Origin: Multifurca ochricompacta
Lineage: Eukaryota > Basidiomycota > Agaricomycetes > Russulales > Russulaceae
Reading direction: 5' to 3'
DNA length: 15,935 nt
Assembly (NCBI GenBank): GCA_022496185.1
Contig: WTXG01000522.1
Span: 1-15,935 of the forward strand
Shown here: in pieces, positions 1 through 9,140 of the stretch
Layout: the number at the start of each line of letters is the position of its first letter
How positions within the stretch are numbered: the first letter of the stretch is position 1
Program-made: the position numbers and the translations under genes
The notes under the pieces: generated by a model
Databases searched by the model: none
What the model saw: only the letters and a program-made list of their open reading frames with translations
What the model was told of the DNA's origin: nothing

Positions 1-1912
1 TGCACGTGATGCAGGATTGCGCGCACAGCTCGAGAAGTCGTCGGTTGAGAGATTCTGCTATACCATTATGTTGCGGAGTGTCGTGTGTTGTGAGGCGTCA
101 TTCGGTTCCTTGCTCTTGCAGGAACTTGGTGAATTCGTTACTGGTGAACTCACCTCTGTGGTCAGACCACAGTCGTCGAATTCATACACCATGCTGAGTG
201 TAGGCCCAATTTGCAAAAGTTTTGTAGGCTTGAATTGTTTCATCTTTGCTTTTGAGTAGCTCCAGCCTAGTGAATCGAGAGTAATCATCTGTAAATGTCA
301 CGTAGTATTTGCGACCTCCAATGGTCGACAATGGTGATGGCCCCCATAAGTCCGTATGGATCTCGTCTCCAAAAGCTTGAGCTGGCGGAGTAGCTCATTC
401 TTTCTTGATAGTCTTGTGAGTGAGCTTTGCATAGTCGCACGATTCACAACTAAGGGGAAAAACATCGTTTATTAGTCGTGGTCTGGTGACTGCATTGTTG
501 CGGATCAAAGTGCAGATGGAGTCTGCTGAGATGTGTCCAAGGTGTCTGTGAAGCGTGAGAATATCCACTCTCTCGGGTTCGGGGGCAACTGCCGCCACGT
601 GTACGTGCTCAACTTTGTATAGCCCATTGGAGCTCACGCTGATTTTGCCAATCTCATCTCCTTTTGTATTTTTGATCTTGCAATCCTGGCCTTTGAAGGA
701 AACAGTGTAACCAGCATTTGCAATATGTCCAATCAATACAATGGTGAGTCCAATTTCAGGTGCATATAAAGCATCTTTGAGAATAACTGGTGTGGTCTTC
801 AGCCCATTCGGCACCTTGATTTGAAGATCACCAGTTCCGATGGCATAGAAAACTCATTTGTCGGCTGCAGTGATTGCTCTGGGTGGAATAGATTGATAAG
901 AAGTGAAACGTTGGAGAAATGGGGAGATGTGTTGTGAAGCACCAGAGTCATAAGGCTTGGTTTCAGTGGTAAGTGCTGCACTCACCATGTCATGTACTGA
1001 TGTGTTTTGTAGATCGCTTTGATCTTGCATCGTGATCGAGGACTTGTTCTCTTGATCACCTAGTTCTTCTATCACGGCCCAAGACTTGATATTGTTAGTC
1101 TTCTCCGCAATCGCAGCAACAGCGTTTGCGCTATTGCCTTTCTTCTTCAGCCATTGTCCCTCCTTTCCTCCTCCTTTTGCCCAGCACTCCGCTTTAACAT
1201 GCCCCTTCTTGTGGCAGTTAAAGCACTTGACATTGCGCTTGCTCTTCTTTTTGTGCTGGCTACTGGCTGCAAATGCTTCGTCTTGAGGCGATTTGTCTTT
1301 GTGGAGGAGCTTCTTTTCGTAAGTGTTGATAGCAACCCTTTTGACAGCTGCAGGTGTCAAGGCCAAATTACTGGAGTCGTATGCAGTTGTGAGGGAATCG
1401 ATGGCGGCATCATAAGATGGTGGAAGGGAGCCTGTGAGGATGTCTACGTATTTGTCCTCGCCAATAGTTCTCCCAACAGACACAAGCTTCTCTTGCATGT
1501 CATCAAGGTTGTCAAGGTGGGCATGTATGTTGTCATCCTCCCCACACTTCAAGTTTCTAAACTTCCTTCCCAGATCGACCATCAAGCTACTTGATCACTT
1601 CTTGAACAAGTTCTTCAGTGAGTCCCAAACGTCCTTTGCTGTGGTCTTGTCTTTGATCTGGTTGAAGATTGTGTCGGGTACAGATACGCCAATAAGCTCT
1701 TTGACTGTAGCTTCATGCATTGCCCATCATTCATCGGGGGAATGTCCTCCAACTGTGCTGGCATTGGTGTAAGTGGCTGTTATCATGGCACTTGTGATGA
1801 TTTCGGATAGCCCCTTCACATTGAAAGTCCACTTCATGCAGTCCCGGTAAGTGATCCAGTTGGATCCATCTGCAGCTAACTTGGTCAGGGTGATCTTCAT
1901 GTCATCAGCCAT
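1..1912 (-). pseudogene. copia-1 gag-pol polyprotein (Gag, protease, integrase), broken
   Basis: Translation starts at the ATG ending at 1912 (MADDMKITLTKLAADGSNW). A UBN2-like copia Gag follows, then a CCHC knuckle CFNCHKKGHVKAEC at 1184-1225, the protease motif DSGAS near 935-952, a GAG-pre-integrase segment (LHRHLGHIS, then paired Cys in CESCDYAK) and the integrase core. The integrase triad is visible: Asp in EIHTDLWG, Asp in LWSDHRGEF and Glu in PQHNGIAE. The frame never shifts, but TGA stops lie at 1727-1729, 1595-1597, 854-856, 395-397, 182-184 and 98-100. Each can be explained as CGA to TGA. The reading frame runs off the left edge before RT. Not functional as it stands. Confidence 0.88.
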
Positions 1913-1999
1913 AATGTGAAAAGAGGGTGGTGCAGATAAAAAACACAGGGTAAGTTTTCAAGGTTTGTCTTTGGTCTTTTGCGTTGATTTAATTGGCGA

Positions 2000-2016
2000 C
2001 AGCAGGGCCCATAACC
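2000..2016 (-). other. Primer-binding site of copia-1 (initiator tRNA-Met half)
   Basis: Directly next to the LTR end the minus strand reads ggttatgggccctgctg. Its complement, CAGCAGGGCCCATAACC, has the form of the anticodon stem-loop of eukaryotic initiator tRNA-Met, with CAU as anticodon. Drosophila copia is known to prime from the 5' half of this tRNA, cut in the anticodon arm, so the same mechanism is inferred here. The same 17 bases recur at 15503-15519. Confidence 0.8.
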
Positions 2017-2387
2017 TGGAGTGATTATAGACGCAAAAGAAGACAAGTGGAGACACGCAAGTGGGTTTAGAGGTGGAAGTGAAGCAAGACACACTCTCTC
2101 TCTAATTTTGATACAAGCGAAACAAATAGGTTTTTTATACAGTTTATGCTATAGGAGTCAAATAGGAGACACAATACAAAGGAGTCGAAGCAGAAAGCCA
2201 AAAGCAATGGCTAGGGGTTGATACAATGTAGATTACAAGTCCTTTAGAATGAAATGTAACACGTGCGATGCTGAGTAAAAGGGGGTGCGCAATAGAATGA
2301 TTACTGAAACAGATTTAAGTTGCGCTTGAATAAAATATAACCGGAATAATGAAATGGAAAGGTAAAATGCATTAACTCTTCTGAACA
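2017..2387 (-). repeat. 5' LTR of copia-1
   Basis: This 371-bp segment begins TGTTCAGAAG and ends CACTCCA on the minus strand, giving the usual TG...CA ends. It is bounded on one side by the primer site and on the other by unrelated copia-2 pol sequence. It holds a TATA-like box about 250 bp from its start. The second LTR is not in the window, so the outer boundary rests only on TG/CA and the break of coding similarity. Confidence 0.75.
2131..2139 (-). promoter_or_regulatory. TATA-like box in copia-1 LTR
   Basis: On the minus strand the sequence reads TATAAAAAA, about 115 bp before the end of the LTR. This is where the U3/R border of a copia LTR would be expected. The assignment rests on sequence and position only. 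Confidence 0.45.
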
Positions 2388-2902
2388 TGAAACCATAGAA
2401 TTTCAAGTGGTGTCCAAAGAATTAAGCTTGTCTGATTTGCACGTCTTGAGATCCAGATCCATCAATTTACACCACTTGCCCTCTGGAACATGATAATAGG
2501 CTTTGCAACCAAAGACCTTGAAATATGAGATGTCTGGTTTGTTCCCAACCAGAAGCTCAAGTGGAGTTTTCCACTTATTAGAACAGATGGGAGTTCTATT
2601 ATAGATATGACATGCTGTCTCAACAGCACACTCCCAGAAACCAAGAGACAGGCCAGCATCGTGCAGCATGCTTGTGCCTTTTTCCATAATGGTTCTATTA
2701 AATCTCTCAGCCCTTCCATTCTGTTGTGGACTATATGGCATCATGAGTTTATGCTCTATGCCAAAATCTTCAAGTGTAGCTTTCAGTGCCTTGTTCACAT
2801 ACTCGCCACCATGATCTGTATGAAGACACTTGATTTTATGATTAAATTTATTTTCAAGTAGTGTCTTCAGTTTATTAAAAACTGGTGTAAACAGATCTTT
2901 AG
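2388..2902 (-). pseudogene. copia-2 integrase fragment
   Basis: This is a different copia element from copia-1, on the same strand. It encodes the second half of a copia integrase. The second catalytic Asp is in CLHTDHGGEYVN and the Glu in PQQNGRAERFNRT, followed by the copia-typical run through RTPICSNKWKTPLELLVG and KVFGCKAYYHVPEGK. The first catalytic Asp is missing because the gypsy LTR cuts in at 2903. On the other side a stop (TGA) follows at about 2403 and the sequence ends where the copia-1 LTR was inserted at 2387. An open frame appears to continue past 2903 to 2948, but that part is only the gypsy LTR read in antisense. The remainder of this element is not found elsewhere in the window. 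Confidence 0.88.
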
Positions 2903-3494
2903 TGTTATGACCCTTGCCTAGCAACCCACTCTTTTTCACTATTCCCAATGACGACCCTTCCCTTCCACCAACTCTCCACTTCTTGATTATGTCCCATCCT
3001 GGGATCCTTCATGTGCCCTACTTCCTTCCCCGTGACTGCTGATTGTACATATTGACTCGTTACTTACATCTATTTGTGTCTCCTGTTATCTTTTATCTCC
3101 TTATCTCTAAGACCGGACACTTACTTAATTCCCTATCAGAAGCCAGGCTCTACGCCCTCCGCTTTCATATATTCAGGCCCACATGACTCCATGATATCTT
3201 ATCTTTAGACGCTCATTCAATTATGTATATAAGTCCGCTGTAACTACATTGTAGACCTCAGACTCAACTTATTGAATACATCGGTGCTTGTCTTCTGGAC
3301 TTCCCTTTGAGGGCTCTAAACTCGACCATCTCCTGGTACTTCTGGTACTTCCTGTTCAACATTGTCTTAGAGTACAGCCTCTTTGACTTTGACTCTTCCT
3401 GTATAAACTCCAAGAAGCCTTATTGGTTTCTTACCTGATAATGAACAAATGCTGTCACACAAGTCATGTGGAATGTCCCACACCAGACGTAACA
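2903..3494 (+). repeat. 5' LTR of the gypsy element
   Basis: 592 bp, starting TGTTAT and ending GTAACA, the short inverted ends of LTRs. It aligns over its full length with 10410-10999 with 18 substitutions and four one-base indels, all indels in C or T runs. A TATA box lies at 3226-3233. The likely R region follows and carries the 11-nt stretch that nearly complements the primer site. Confidence 0.95.
3226..3233 (+). promoter_or_regulatory. TATA box of the gypsy LTR promoter
   Basis: TATATAAG lies about 34 bp before AGACTCAACTT (3260-3270), so transcription probably starts at or near that stretch. The same box is at 10733-10740 in the 3' LTR. The start site is inferred from spacing only. 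Confidence 0.6.
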
Positions 3495-3496
3495 TC

Positions 3497-3507
3497 AAGT
3501 CGAGTCT
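3497..3507 (+). other. Primer-binding site, probable Tf1-type self-priming
   Basis: Two bases after the LTR end stands AAGTCGAGTCT. Its exact complement, AGACTCGACTT, is present in the R region of the related solo LTR (minus strand, 7814-7804). The element's own LTRs have AGACTCAACTT there, a single CpG-type change. No TGG start expected for pairing with an intact tRNA 3' end is present. Self-priming by the transcript's first 11 nt is established for Tf1 of fission yeast and proposed for related fungal chromoviruses; here it is inferred. Confidence 0.65.
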
Positions 3508-3516
3508 CCTCCCAAC

Positions 3517-5034
3517 GTGGCTTCATCCAGCCGCAGTCAGACCCTGTTCAAAGAAGAGCTCATCGAACGCAGAGACGAGAATAATCTTTCACAACAGACA
3601 CTTGGCTCTGCCATCTGGAAGGATTTTGAATCCGAGTTTGGATACTACATCTATCATGACGGAAGATACCAACCGGTAGAATATGACAACGAAAAGAGAG
3701 TTTGGTATCGTATCCAATACTCGGATAGCAGACACTCGTGGGTTACTACTGCTCCCGCTCCACCAGAGTTTGGTCTCGGACCATGGAGAGAGAACCCACC
3801 CACAATCATCACCGACTCAGAACCAGAAGAATACGTCGACGAAAGTAGTGAAGACGCACCAGTATTAGCATTGTCTACACCCCTGGTTGCACCAGCAGTT
3901 GTCACAATCAGAGCACCTGCTTTGACAACTCCCCAGATATCAATACAATCCTCTGACACTGTCACCCCATTCCACCAAAACATGTCGACCATTGCTGCCC
4001 AGCTCCCTGACCCCGCTCCTCCTCCTCCTCCTCCACCTCCTGCTGTCCCGAACATCCCTCCACCATCAGGACATCTTTTGGGGATCCTGCCCCAGACCTT
4101 CACAGGGGATCGCTCCCAGAGCAAGAAGTTTATGCTGGAGTTCACTACATTTAAGAACTTCAACCACGATGTTGCCCAAATCGTCAACCCTTTCCAATGC
4201 ACCAACCTCTTCCTTTCACTTATTAGAGGTGACGCAGTTGACGATTGGATGATGGAACAGCTCGAGTGGCTGAACGAACAGGTAGAGAGTGGACACCGTA
4301 CTACTAGCGAAGGCCTTTGGGAGACCATAGCTCAGAGGTTCAAAGATGCCTTCACTGATGGACAGGCAAAGCAGAAGGCAGCCAGAGAATTAAAATCCCT
4401 GCAAATGGAAAAAGGAGAGCTTGACACCTATGTGGCAAAGTTCCAGAGCCTGGCAAATCGGGCAGGCTATGATATGGATGAAGAGGCGACCTTGGACCTC
4501 TTTTCCCAAGGATTGCCAAACCCGCTCGTCAAAAATATCATTCAGTTTCACCACCCTCATGATTGGGATGAGTGGGTTGATGCTGCTCGACAACAGCAGC
4601 AGGACTATCTCGATTTCCAAACTCGATTTGGAGTCGATACCAAGAAGGGAAAGACTCGAGAACAATGGAAGGCAGTGTTTGGAGTCAAACCAATGCACAC
4701 TACCCAGAGGGACCCCAACACTATGGATACCTCAGCAGACAGAGTCAGGGCAAGAGCCACGCTTACAGAAGACAAACGGCAGACACTGATGAAAGAAGGG
4801 CAGTGCTTCTGCTGTAAAGGACAGGGGCATATGTCCTGAGACTGTCCGAAGAAGGGGGTATGAGTTGCAGTGGCAAACGCTGCACCTGTGGCCCCCATCC
4901 ACAATAACCCACCAGCTGTAGACAAACGAACTAAGGAAGAGAAGGCCCAAGATATATGGGCAAATATGATGAAGGAGAGCAAGGAAGTACAAGCCATCCT
5001 TGTTGAGAAGGCATTTGCAAAGAAGGATTTTTGA
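3517..5034 (+). pseudogene. gypsy gag (capsid and nucleocapsid), broken
   Basis: A frame of about 505 codons. The N-terminal part is acidic, followed by a proline run (eight consecutive Pro around 4012-4045). Then comes a retrotransposon Gag domain (about 4080-4560; ILPQTFTGDRSQSKKFMLEF, LWETIAQRFKDAFTD, ELDTYVAKFQSLANRAGYD) and one CCHC knuckle at about 4804-4845. A TGA at 4837-4839 falls inside the knuckle, just before its last Cys (CFCCKGQGHMS, stop, DC). Another TGA is at 4861-4863. Both fit CGA to TGA. Past them the frame stays open to TGA-TAA at 5032-5037. The frame begins at a GTG where ATG would be expected, and the next in-frame ATG is about 460 bp further, so the start codon itself is probably mutated. 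Pol follows in the -1 frame. Confidence 0.9.
5028..5034 (+). other. Possible -1 frameshift site between gag and pol
   Basis: The gag stop is preceded by a run of five T (5028-5032), read GAT-TTT-TGA in the gag frame. A one-base backward slip on the Phe codon gives TTT-TTG and enters the pol frame, which is then open until 5151. It is not a perfect X-XXY-YYZ heptamer. Frameshifting is common at gag-pol borders of LTR elements; use here is inferred. Confidence 0.4.
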
Positions 5035-5714
5035 TAAGCTCTACCCCATCAGCCTGGGCGAGAGCACTCCATGTTACCTCTGTGTATACTAGTCGCTTCA
5101 AATCGTTGAAAATACCAGTTCATTTCAAGACTACACAGAAGATGGCTGACTGAGACATCTTAGTGGACTCTGGAGCCACAGATAATTTTATCAGTCCAAG
5201 AATGATTAAAACCTTGGGACTGGGGATGCAGGCTCTTCCCCAAGAAAAGAATATCTGGAATATTGATGGAACAGCCAATCATGCTGGAAAGATCATGCAC
5301 TATACTGATCTGAACGTCCAAGTTGGGGAAACAACAAAAGTCATTCACTTCCTGATTACCAACCTAGGAGATGAAGATCTTATCCTGGGGTATCCATGGC
5401 TTGCTGCATTCGAACCCAAGATCAATTGGACCGATGCGACAATGGATAAAGATTCATACCCCACTATCATCATGTCAATAGGCTACAACTATGCAGTCAG
5501 GCATCAGATAGTAAGAGCTGCAGATACAAGTGAAGAAGACCTAGGTCACTGTTATGCCACCAAGGCATCAGAATTGGCCCAGAAAGCGATACAGGGGCAG
5601 ACAGAGAAGACTTATAGTGACATAGTACCACGCGCCTACCACCAGCATTGGAGGGTGTTCTCAGAAGAAGAGTCACAGCGATTTCCACCCTCCAACCCTG
5701 GGATCACGCCATAG
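5028..5714 (+). pseudogene. gypsy pol, aspartic protease segment
   Basis: The pol frame is open from the gag stop and contains the retroviral-type aspartic protease with active-site motif DILVDSGATDNFI at about 5154-5192 and the flap/hydrophobic end motif LILGYPWLAAFEP near 5380-5415. A TGA at 5151-5153 lies immediately before the active site. The segment ends at TAG 5712-5714, which is only reached because of a one-base loss near 5697. Beyond that point the expected sequence (WDHAIDLLP) continues in another frame. The protein would process Gag-Pol in the particle. Confidence 0.88.
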
Positions 5715-5744
5715 ACCTACTCCCAACACGCCAGCAGCGATCGA

Positions 5745-6467
5745 TTGCAAATCTATCCACTGTCCCAGTCTGAACAAGTAGTGCTGACAGAATTCCTCGA
5801 GGAACACTTGGCAAAGGGGTACATTCGCCCATCCAAGTCGCAGTATGCCTCGCCCTTCTTCTTTATCAAAAAGAAGGATGGCAAACTGCGACCAGTCCAG
5901 GACTATCGGCGAATCAATGCTCATACTGTAAAAAACGCCTATCCCCTGCCGCTCATTTCCGAACTCATCGACACCATGAGGGATAAGTCCCTCTTCTCCA
6001 AGATGGATGTACGATGGGGCTACAATAATGTCAGGATCAAGGAGGGCGACCAGTGCAAAGCAGCGTTCAAGACAAATCAAGGGTTATTTGAACCCAATGT
6101 CATGTTCTTTGGTCTTACAAATTCACCGGCAACATTCCAGTCCATGATGAATCATATCTTCTGCAACCTTATCCTCACTGGGGAAGTGGTGGTCTATATG
6201 GACGACATCTTAGTGGCCACCCCAGATGACTTAGACCACCATCGAGAGCACGTGCATCAGGTACTGGATATATTACAGGAACATGACCTGTATCTCAAAC
6301 CAGCCAAATGCTCCTTTGAACAACGAAGCGTCGAGTATCTGGGAGTCATCCTAGAAGGAAGACAAGTACACATGGACCCCATTAAAGTACAAGGGATCCG
6401 AGAATGGCCCATACCAACCTGCATCAAAGATGTCCGATCATTCATCAGGTTCTGCAACTTCTATTGA
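5745..6467 (+). pseudogene. gypsy pol, reverse transcriptase
   Basis: Typical Ty3 reverse transcriptase fingers and palm: YIRPSKSQYASPFFFIKKKD, KLRPVQDYRRIN, the first catalytic Asp in LFSKMDVRWGYNNVRI, FGLTNSPATFQ, and the catalytic box YMDDILV at 6195-6215, followed by the primer-grip region ending CSFEQRSVEYLGVIL. It synthesises cDNA from the element RNA. It is interrupted by TGA 6465-6467, where the family usually has Arg (FCNFY, stop, HFIKGFS). Before 5753 three single-base losses scramble the frame and then cancel out. Catalytic residues are intact. Confidence 0.93.
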
Positions 6468-6503
6468 CACTTCATCAAAGGGTTTTCAGGCATCGCAAAA
6501 CCA

Positions 6504-7583
6504 TTGAATGATCTGTTGAAAAAGGATGTACCATGGCATTGGGGTACGGCACAGCAACAGGCATTTGAGCAGATCAGAGACCTTGTCGGCTCAGAACCAG
6601 TGCTCATCCAACCGAACCTGAGCCACCCCTTTGAATTAGAAGTGGATGCCTCTCACTTCGCGAATGGGGTGGTGTTATACCAGTGGGATGCCACACAGAT
6701 ACTTCACCCAGTGGCATATTACTCCGAAACCTTCTCCCCAGCTGAACAGAATTATGACATCTGGGACAGAGAACTCTTGGCCATAGTCAAGGCATTACGA
6801 CATTGGCGACCCTACCTGGCAGGAACTCCTCATAAAACCATCATTCACACTGACCATTCCAACCTATTATATTGGAAGGAACCCCATAAAATCAGTCGAT
6901 GTGTGGCACGAGAAGTCCTGGAGCTAGAAGAGTATAACTTTACCTTGAAGCACATTGCTGGAAGCCAGAACGCTAGAGTGGATGTGCTGTCGTGCAGGCC
7001 AGATATGTACATGGGCAAAGATGACAATAACGATGTCACTGTTCTCCCAGAGGAAGTCTTTGCAAAAACTGCTGTAGTCAGTCTCCATGACATGGACCTA
7101 TGGGCACAAATTTCCCAAAATATGAACCAAGAACTATGCTGTTCATGGGCCGACACACACAACTTGAAAGAAGTCAATGGATTGTGGTGGAAAGACAGAG
7201 ATCGACTCGTTGTCACTGGTGGCAACAACATTAAATGGGGGGTGATCCATTTTCACCATGACCTCCCCTCTGCTGGCCACCCTGGCATTGCCAATACCTA
7301 CACCCTTGCCAAAAGAGACTATTGGTGGCCCAACATGAAAAAGGATGTTGAGAACTACATACAGGGATGCGCAGCATGTCAAGCAAATAAAGTTAACACA
7401 CACCCGAAAGTCCCACTGATGCACCCCATTTCCCCCATCTTGTCAACTCCTTTCCAGACCATTGCTATGGACTTTATTGTCAAGCTACCCAAATCACAGG
7501 GTTTCAATACTATCCTCACGATCACCGACCATGATTGCTCCAAAGCGGCCCTCTTCATTCCCTGTAACAAAACAATCACAGCC
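6504..7583 (+). pseudogene. gypsy pol, RT connection, RNase H and integrase N-terminal part
   Basis: This continues the RT frame after the TGA at 6465. RNase H is seen with Asp in FELEVDASHFANG, Glu in WDRELLAIVKALRHW, Asp in IIHTDHSNLLYW and a final Asp in ARVDVLSCRPD. The integrase zinc-binding H-H-C-C region follows (HHDLPSAGHPG through GCAACQ, about 7250-7380), then the first catalytic Asp in TIAMDFIVKLPK. Coding is cut at 7583 by the antisense solo LTR; the open frame runs on into LTR sequence to 7805 but that tail is not integrase. After 8177 the same frame resumes without loss. RNase H removes template RNA; integrase inserts the cDNA. Confidence 0.92.
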
Positions 7584-8172
7584 TGTTACATCCAGTGCGG
7601 GATGTTCTGCACGACTTGTGCGACAGCGTACTATTCGGAATCGGATAAGAAACCAACAAGGCTTCTTGGAGTAAAACGGGATGAGTCAAAGTCAGAGAGG
7701 CTGTCCTCTGAGACAATGTTGAGCAGAAAGGTGTCAGAAACACCGGGACGGACGAGTCAAGGATCAAAGGGGAGTCCAGAAGACAAACACCGATGTATTC
7801 AATAAGTCGAGTCTAAGGTCTACAACATAGTGACAGTGGACTTATATACGTAATCGAATGGGCGTCTAAGGATAAGATAAGGTGGAGTCATATGGGCCCG
7901 AATATATGAAAGCAGAGGGCATAAAGCCTGGCTTCTGATAGGGTATTAAGTAAGTGTCTGGTCTTAGAGATAAGAGGGCAAATGATAAGGAAAAACATAA
8001 GCATGAGTAAACAATGAGTCATCATATACAATCAATGGTCACAGGGAGGGAAGCAGGGCACGTGAGGGATCCCAGGATGGGGACGTGATCAGGAAGTGGA
8101 GAGTAGGTGGAAGGGAAGGGTCCACACTAGGGAGAGTAAAGAAAAGTGGGATGCTAGGCCCTGGTCGTAACA
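7584..8172 (-). mobile_element. Solo LTR of a related gypsy element, antisense in integrase
   Basis: 589 bp with ends TGTTAC and GTAACA. It matches the reverse complement of the element's own LTRs over its length but is clearly diverged from both. It is flanked on both sides by CAGCC (7579-7583 and 8173-8177), a perfect 5-bp target duplication as gypsy integrases make. LTR plus one duplication is 594 bp, a multiple of three. It retains many CpG sites that the host element lost, which fits a later arrival. Solo LTRs arise by recombination between the two LTRs of a full insertion. Confidence 0.95.
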
Positions 8173-9104
8173 CAGCCGAAGGAGTGGCAAAGCTCTACCT
8201 GAACCATGTATACTGCCACTACGGACTCCCCAGGAAGATTATAACCGACCGAGATACCTGATTCACATCAGCCTTTGCCAAAGCCCTATGCAAAACATTA
8301 GACATTACACAGAATATCTCGACAGCTTACCACCCACAGACAGACGGACAGTCTGAGCGCACAAACCAATGGTTAGAACAGTACCTTCGGTTTTGGTGCA
8401 ATGGCCAGCAAGATGACTGGGCAGAATGGCTGTCCACTGCAGAGTTTGCCCATAACTCATGGCCCAATGGAACAACAAAAGCCACCCCATTTTCCCTCAT
8501 CATGGGCTGGACCCCGCGCACCACATGGACCAATAAGCCCACTAATGTCCCTTCAGTAACCCAATGGATAGGCCAATGGGAAGAACTATGGCAATTGGCC
8601 AATGAAAACCTGGTAAAAGTGCAGCAACTTCTGGCAGCACGGCCAAGTACGTTCACACCTTATCAGACCAATGACTGGGTTTGGCTAGAGGGACGAAATA
8701 TTCACACATCACACCCCTTGGCCAAACTAGCGCCCCGACATCATGGACCCTTCCAGATCATAAGAAGACTGTCAGACATATCCTATGAACTGCAGTTACC
8801 ACCGAAATGGAAGATCCATCCCATCTTCCATGCCAAGCTTCTGACCCCATATAAGGAAACCTCCATTCATGGAGGGAACTTCCTGAGACCCCCACCTGAC
8901 CTTATTGACAGAGAAGAGGAGTGGGAAGTAGAACACATTCTAGACTCGAAGCAACAAGGCCGAGGGCACAAGCTGTATTACCTACTTAAGTGGAAGGGAT
9001 TCCCAGCCTCTGATAATTCATGGGAACCAGCCGGAGATATCTTTGCTCCAGTTCTTATCACGGAGTTCCATACCCAACACCCAGAAGCGCCCAAGAACAG
9101 TTAA
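8173..9104 (+). pseudogene. gypsy pol, integrase C-terminal part and chromodomain
   Basis: The second catalytic Asp is in IITDRDT, followed at once by TGA 8259-8261 (family usually Arg: CGA to TGA). The catalytic Glu is in YHPQTDGQSERTNQ. The C-terminal DNA-binding region includes YQTNDWVWLEGRNI and LAPRHHGPFQI, then IHPIFHAKLLTPY. A chromodomain closes the protein (about 8920-9075), with EVEHILDSKQQGRG and YYLLKWKGFPASDNSWEP; the Tyr/Trp cage positions are largely kept. Chromodomains steer integration to marked chromatin in chromoviruses. The stop is TAA 9102-9104. Confidence 0.93.
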
Positions 9105-9140
9105 AAGAGCAACCCCAGACCCCATCGAATTCCCCAGTAC

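Larger units (their letters stand above)
1..2387 (-). mobile_element. Ty1/copia retrotransposon copia-1, 5' part
   Basis: Read on the minus strand from right to left, this is the 5' portion of a copia LTR retrotransposon: LTR (2387-2017), primer site, an 87-bp leader, then Gag, zinc knuckle, protease and integrase core. The order protease-integrase before reverse transcriptase is the copia hallmark; RT and RNase H would lie beyond the left edge of the window. The element is dead: six in-frame TGA codons interrupt the one open frame. Its LTR joins pol sequence of another copia element at 2388, so it is nested; its other end and target duplication are outside the window. Confidence 0.9.

Noticed and set aside
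2903..2948. Extension of the copia-2 reading frame past 2902
   Set aside because: That stretch is the gypsy LTR read backwards; the frame stays open by chance.
3495..3509. Gypsy primer site as complement of a serine tRNA anticodon arm (GGAGACTCGACTTGA resembles one)
   Set aside because: The exact 11-nt complement within the family's own R region close to the predicted transcript start is the simpler explanation for a chromovirus. I keep the tRNA idea only as the refuting alternative.
3654..4328. Long antisense open frame over gag (224 codons)
   Set aside because: It is a shadow of gag: composition is driven by the proline run and it has no domain or homology that I recognise.
7584..7805. 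End of the integrase frame as a novel C-terminus
   Set aside because: This is solo-LTR sequence; the true integrase resumes at 8173 after the target duplication.
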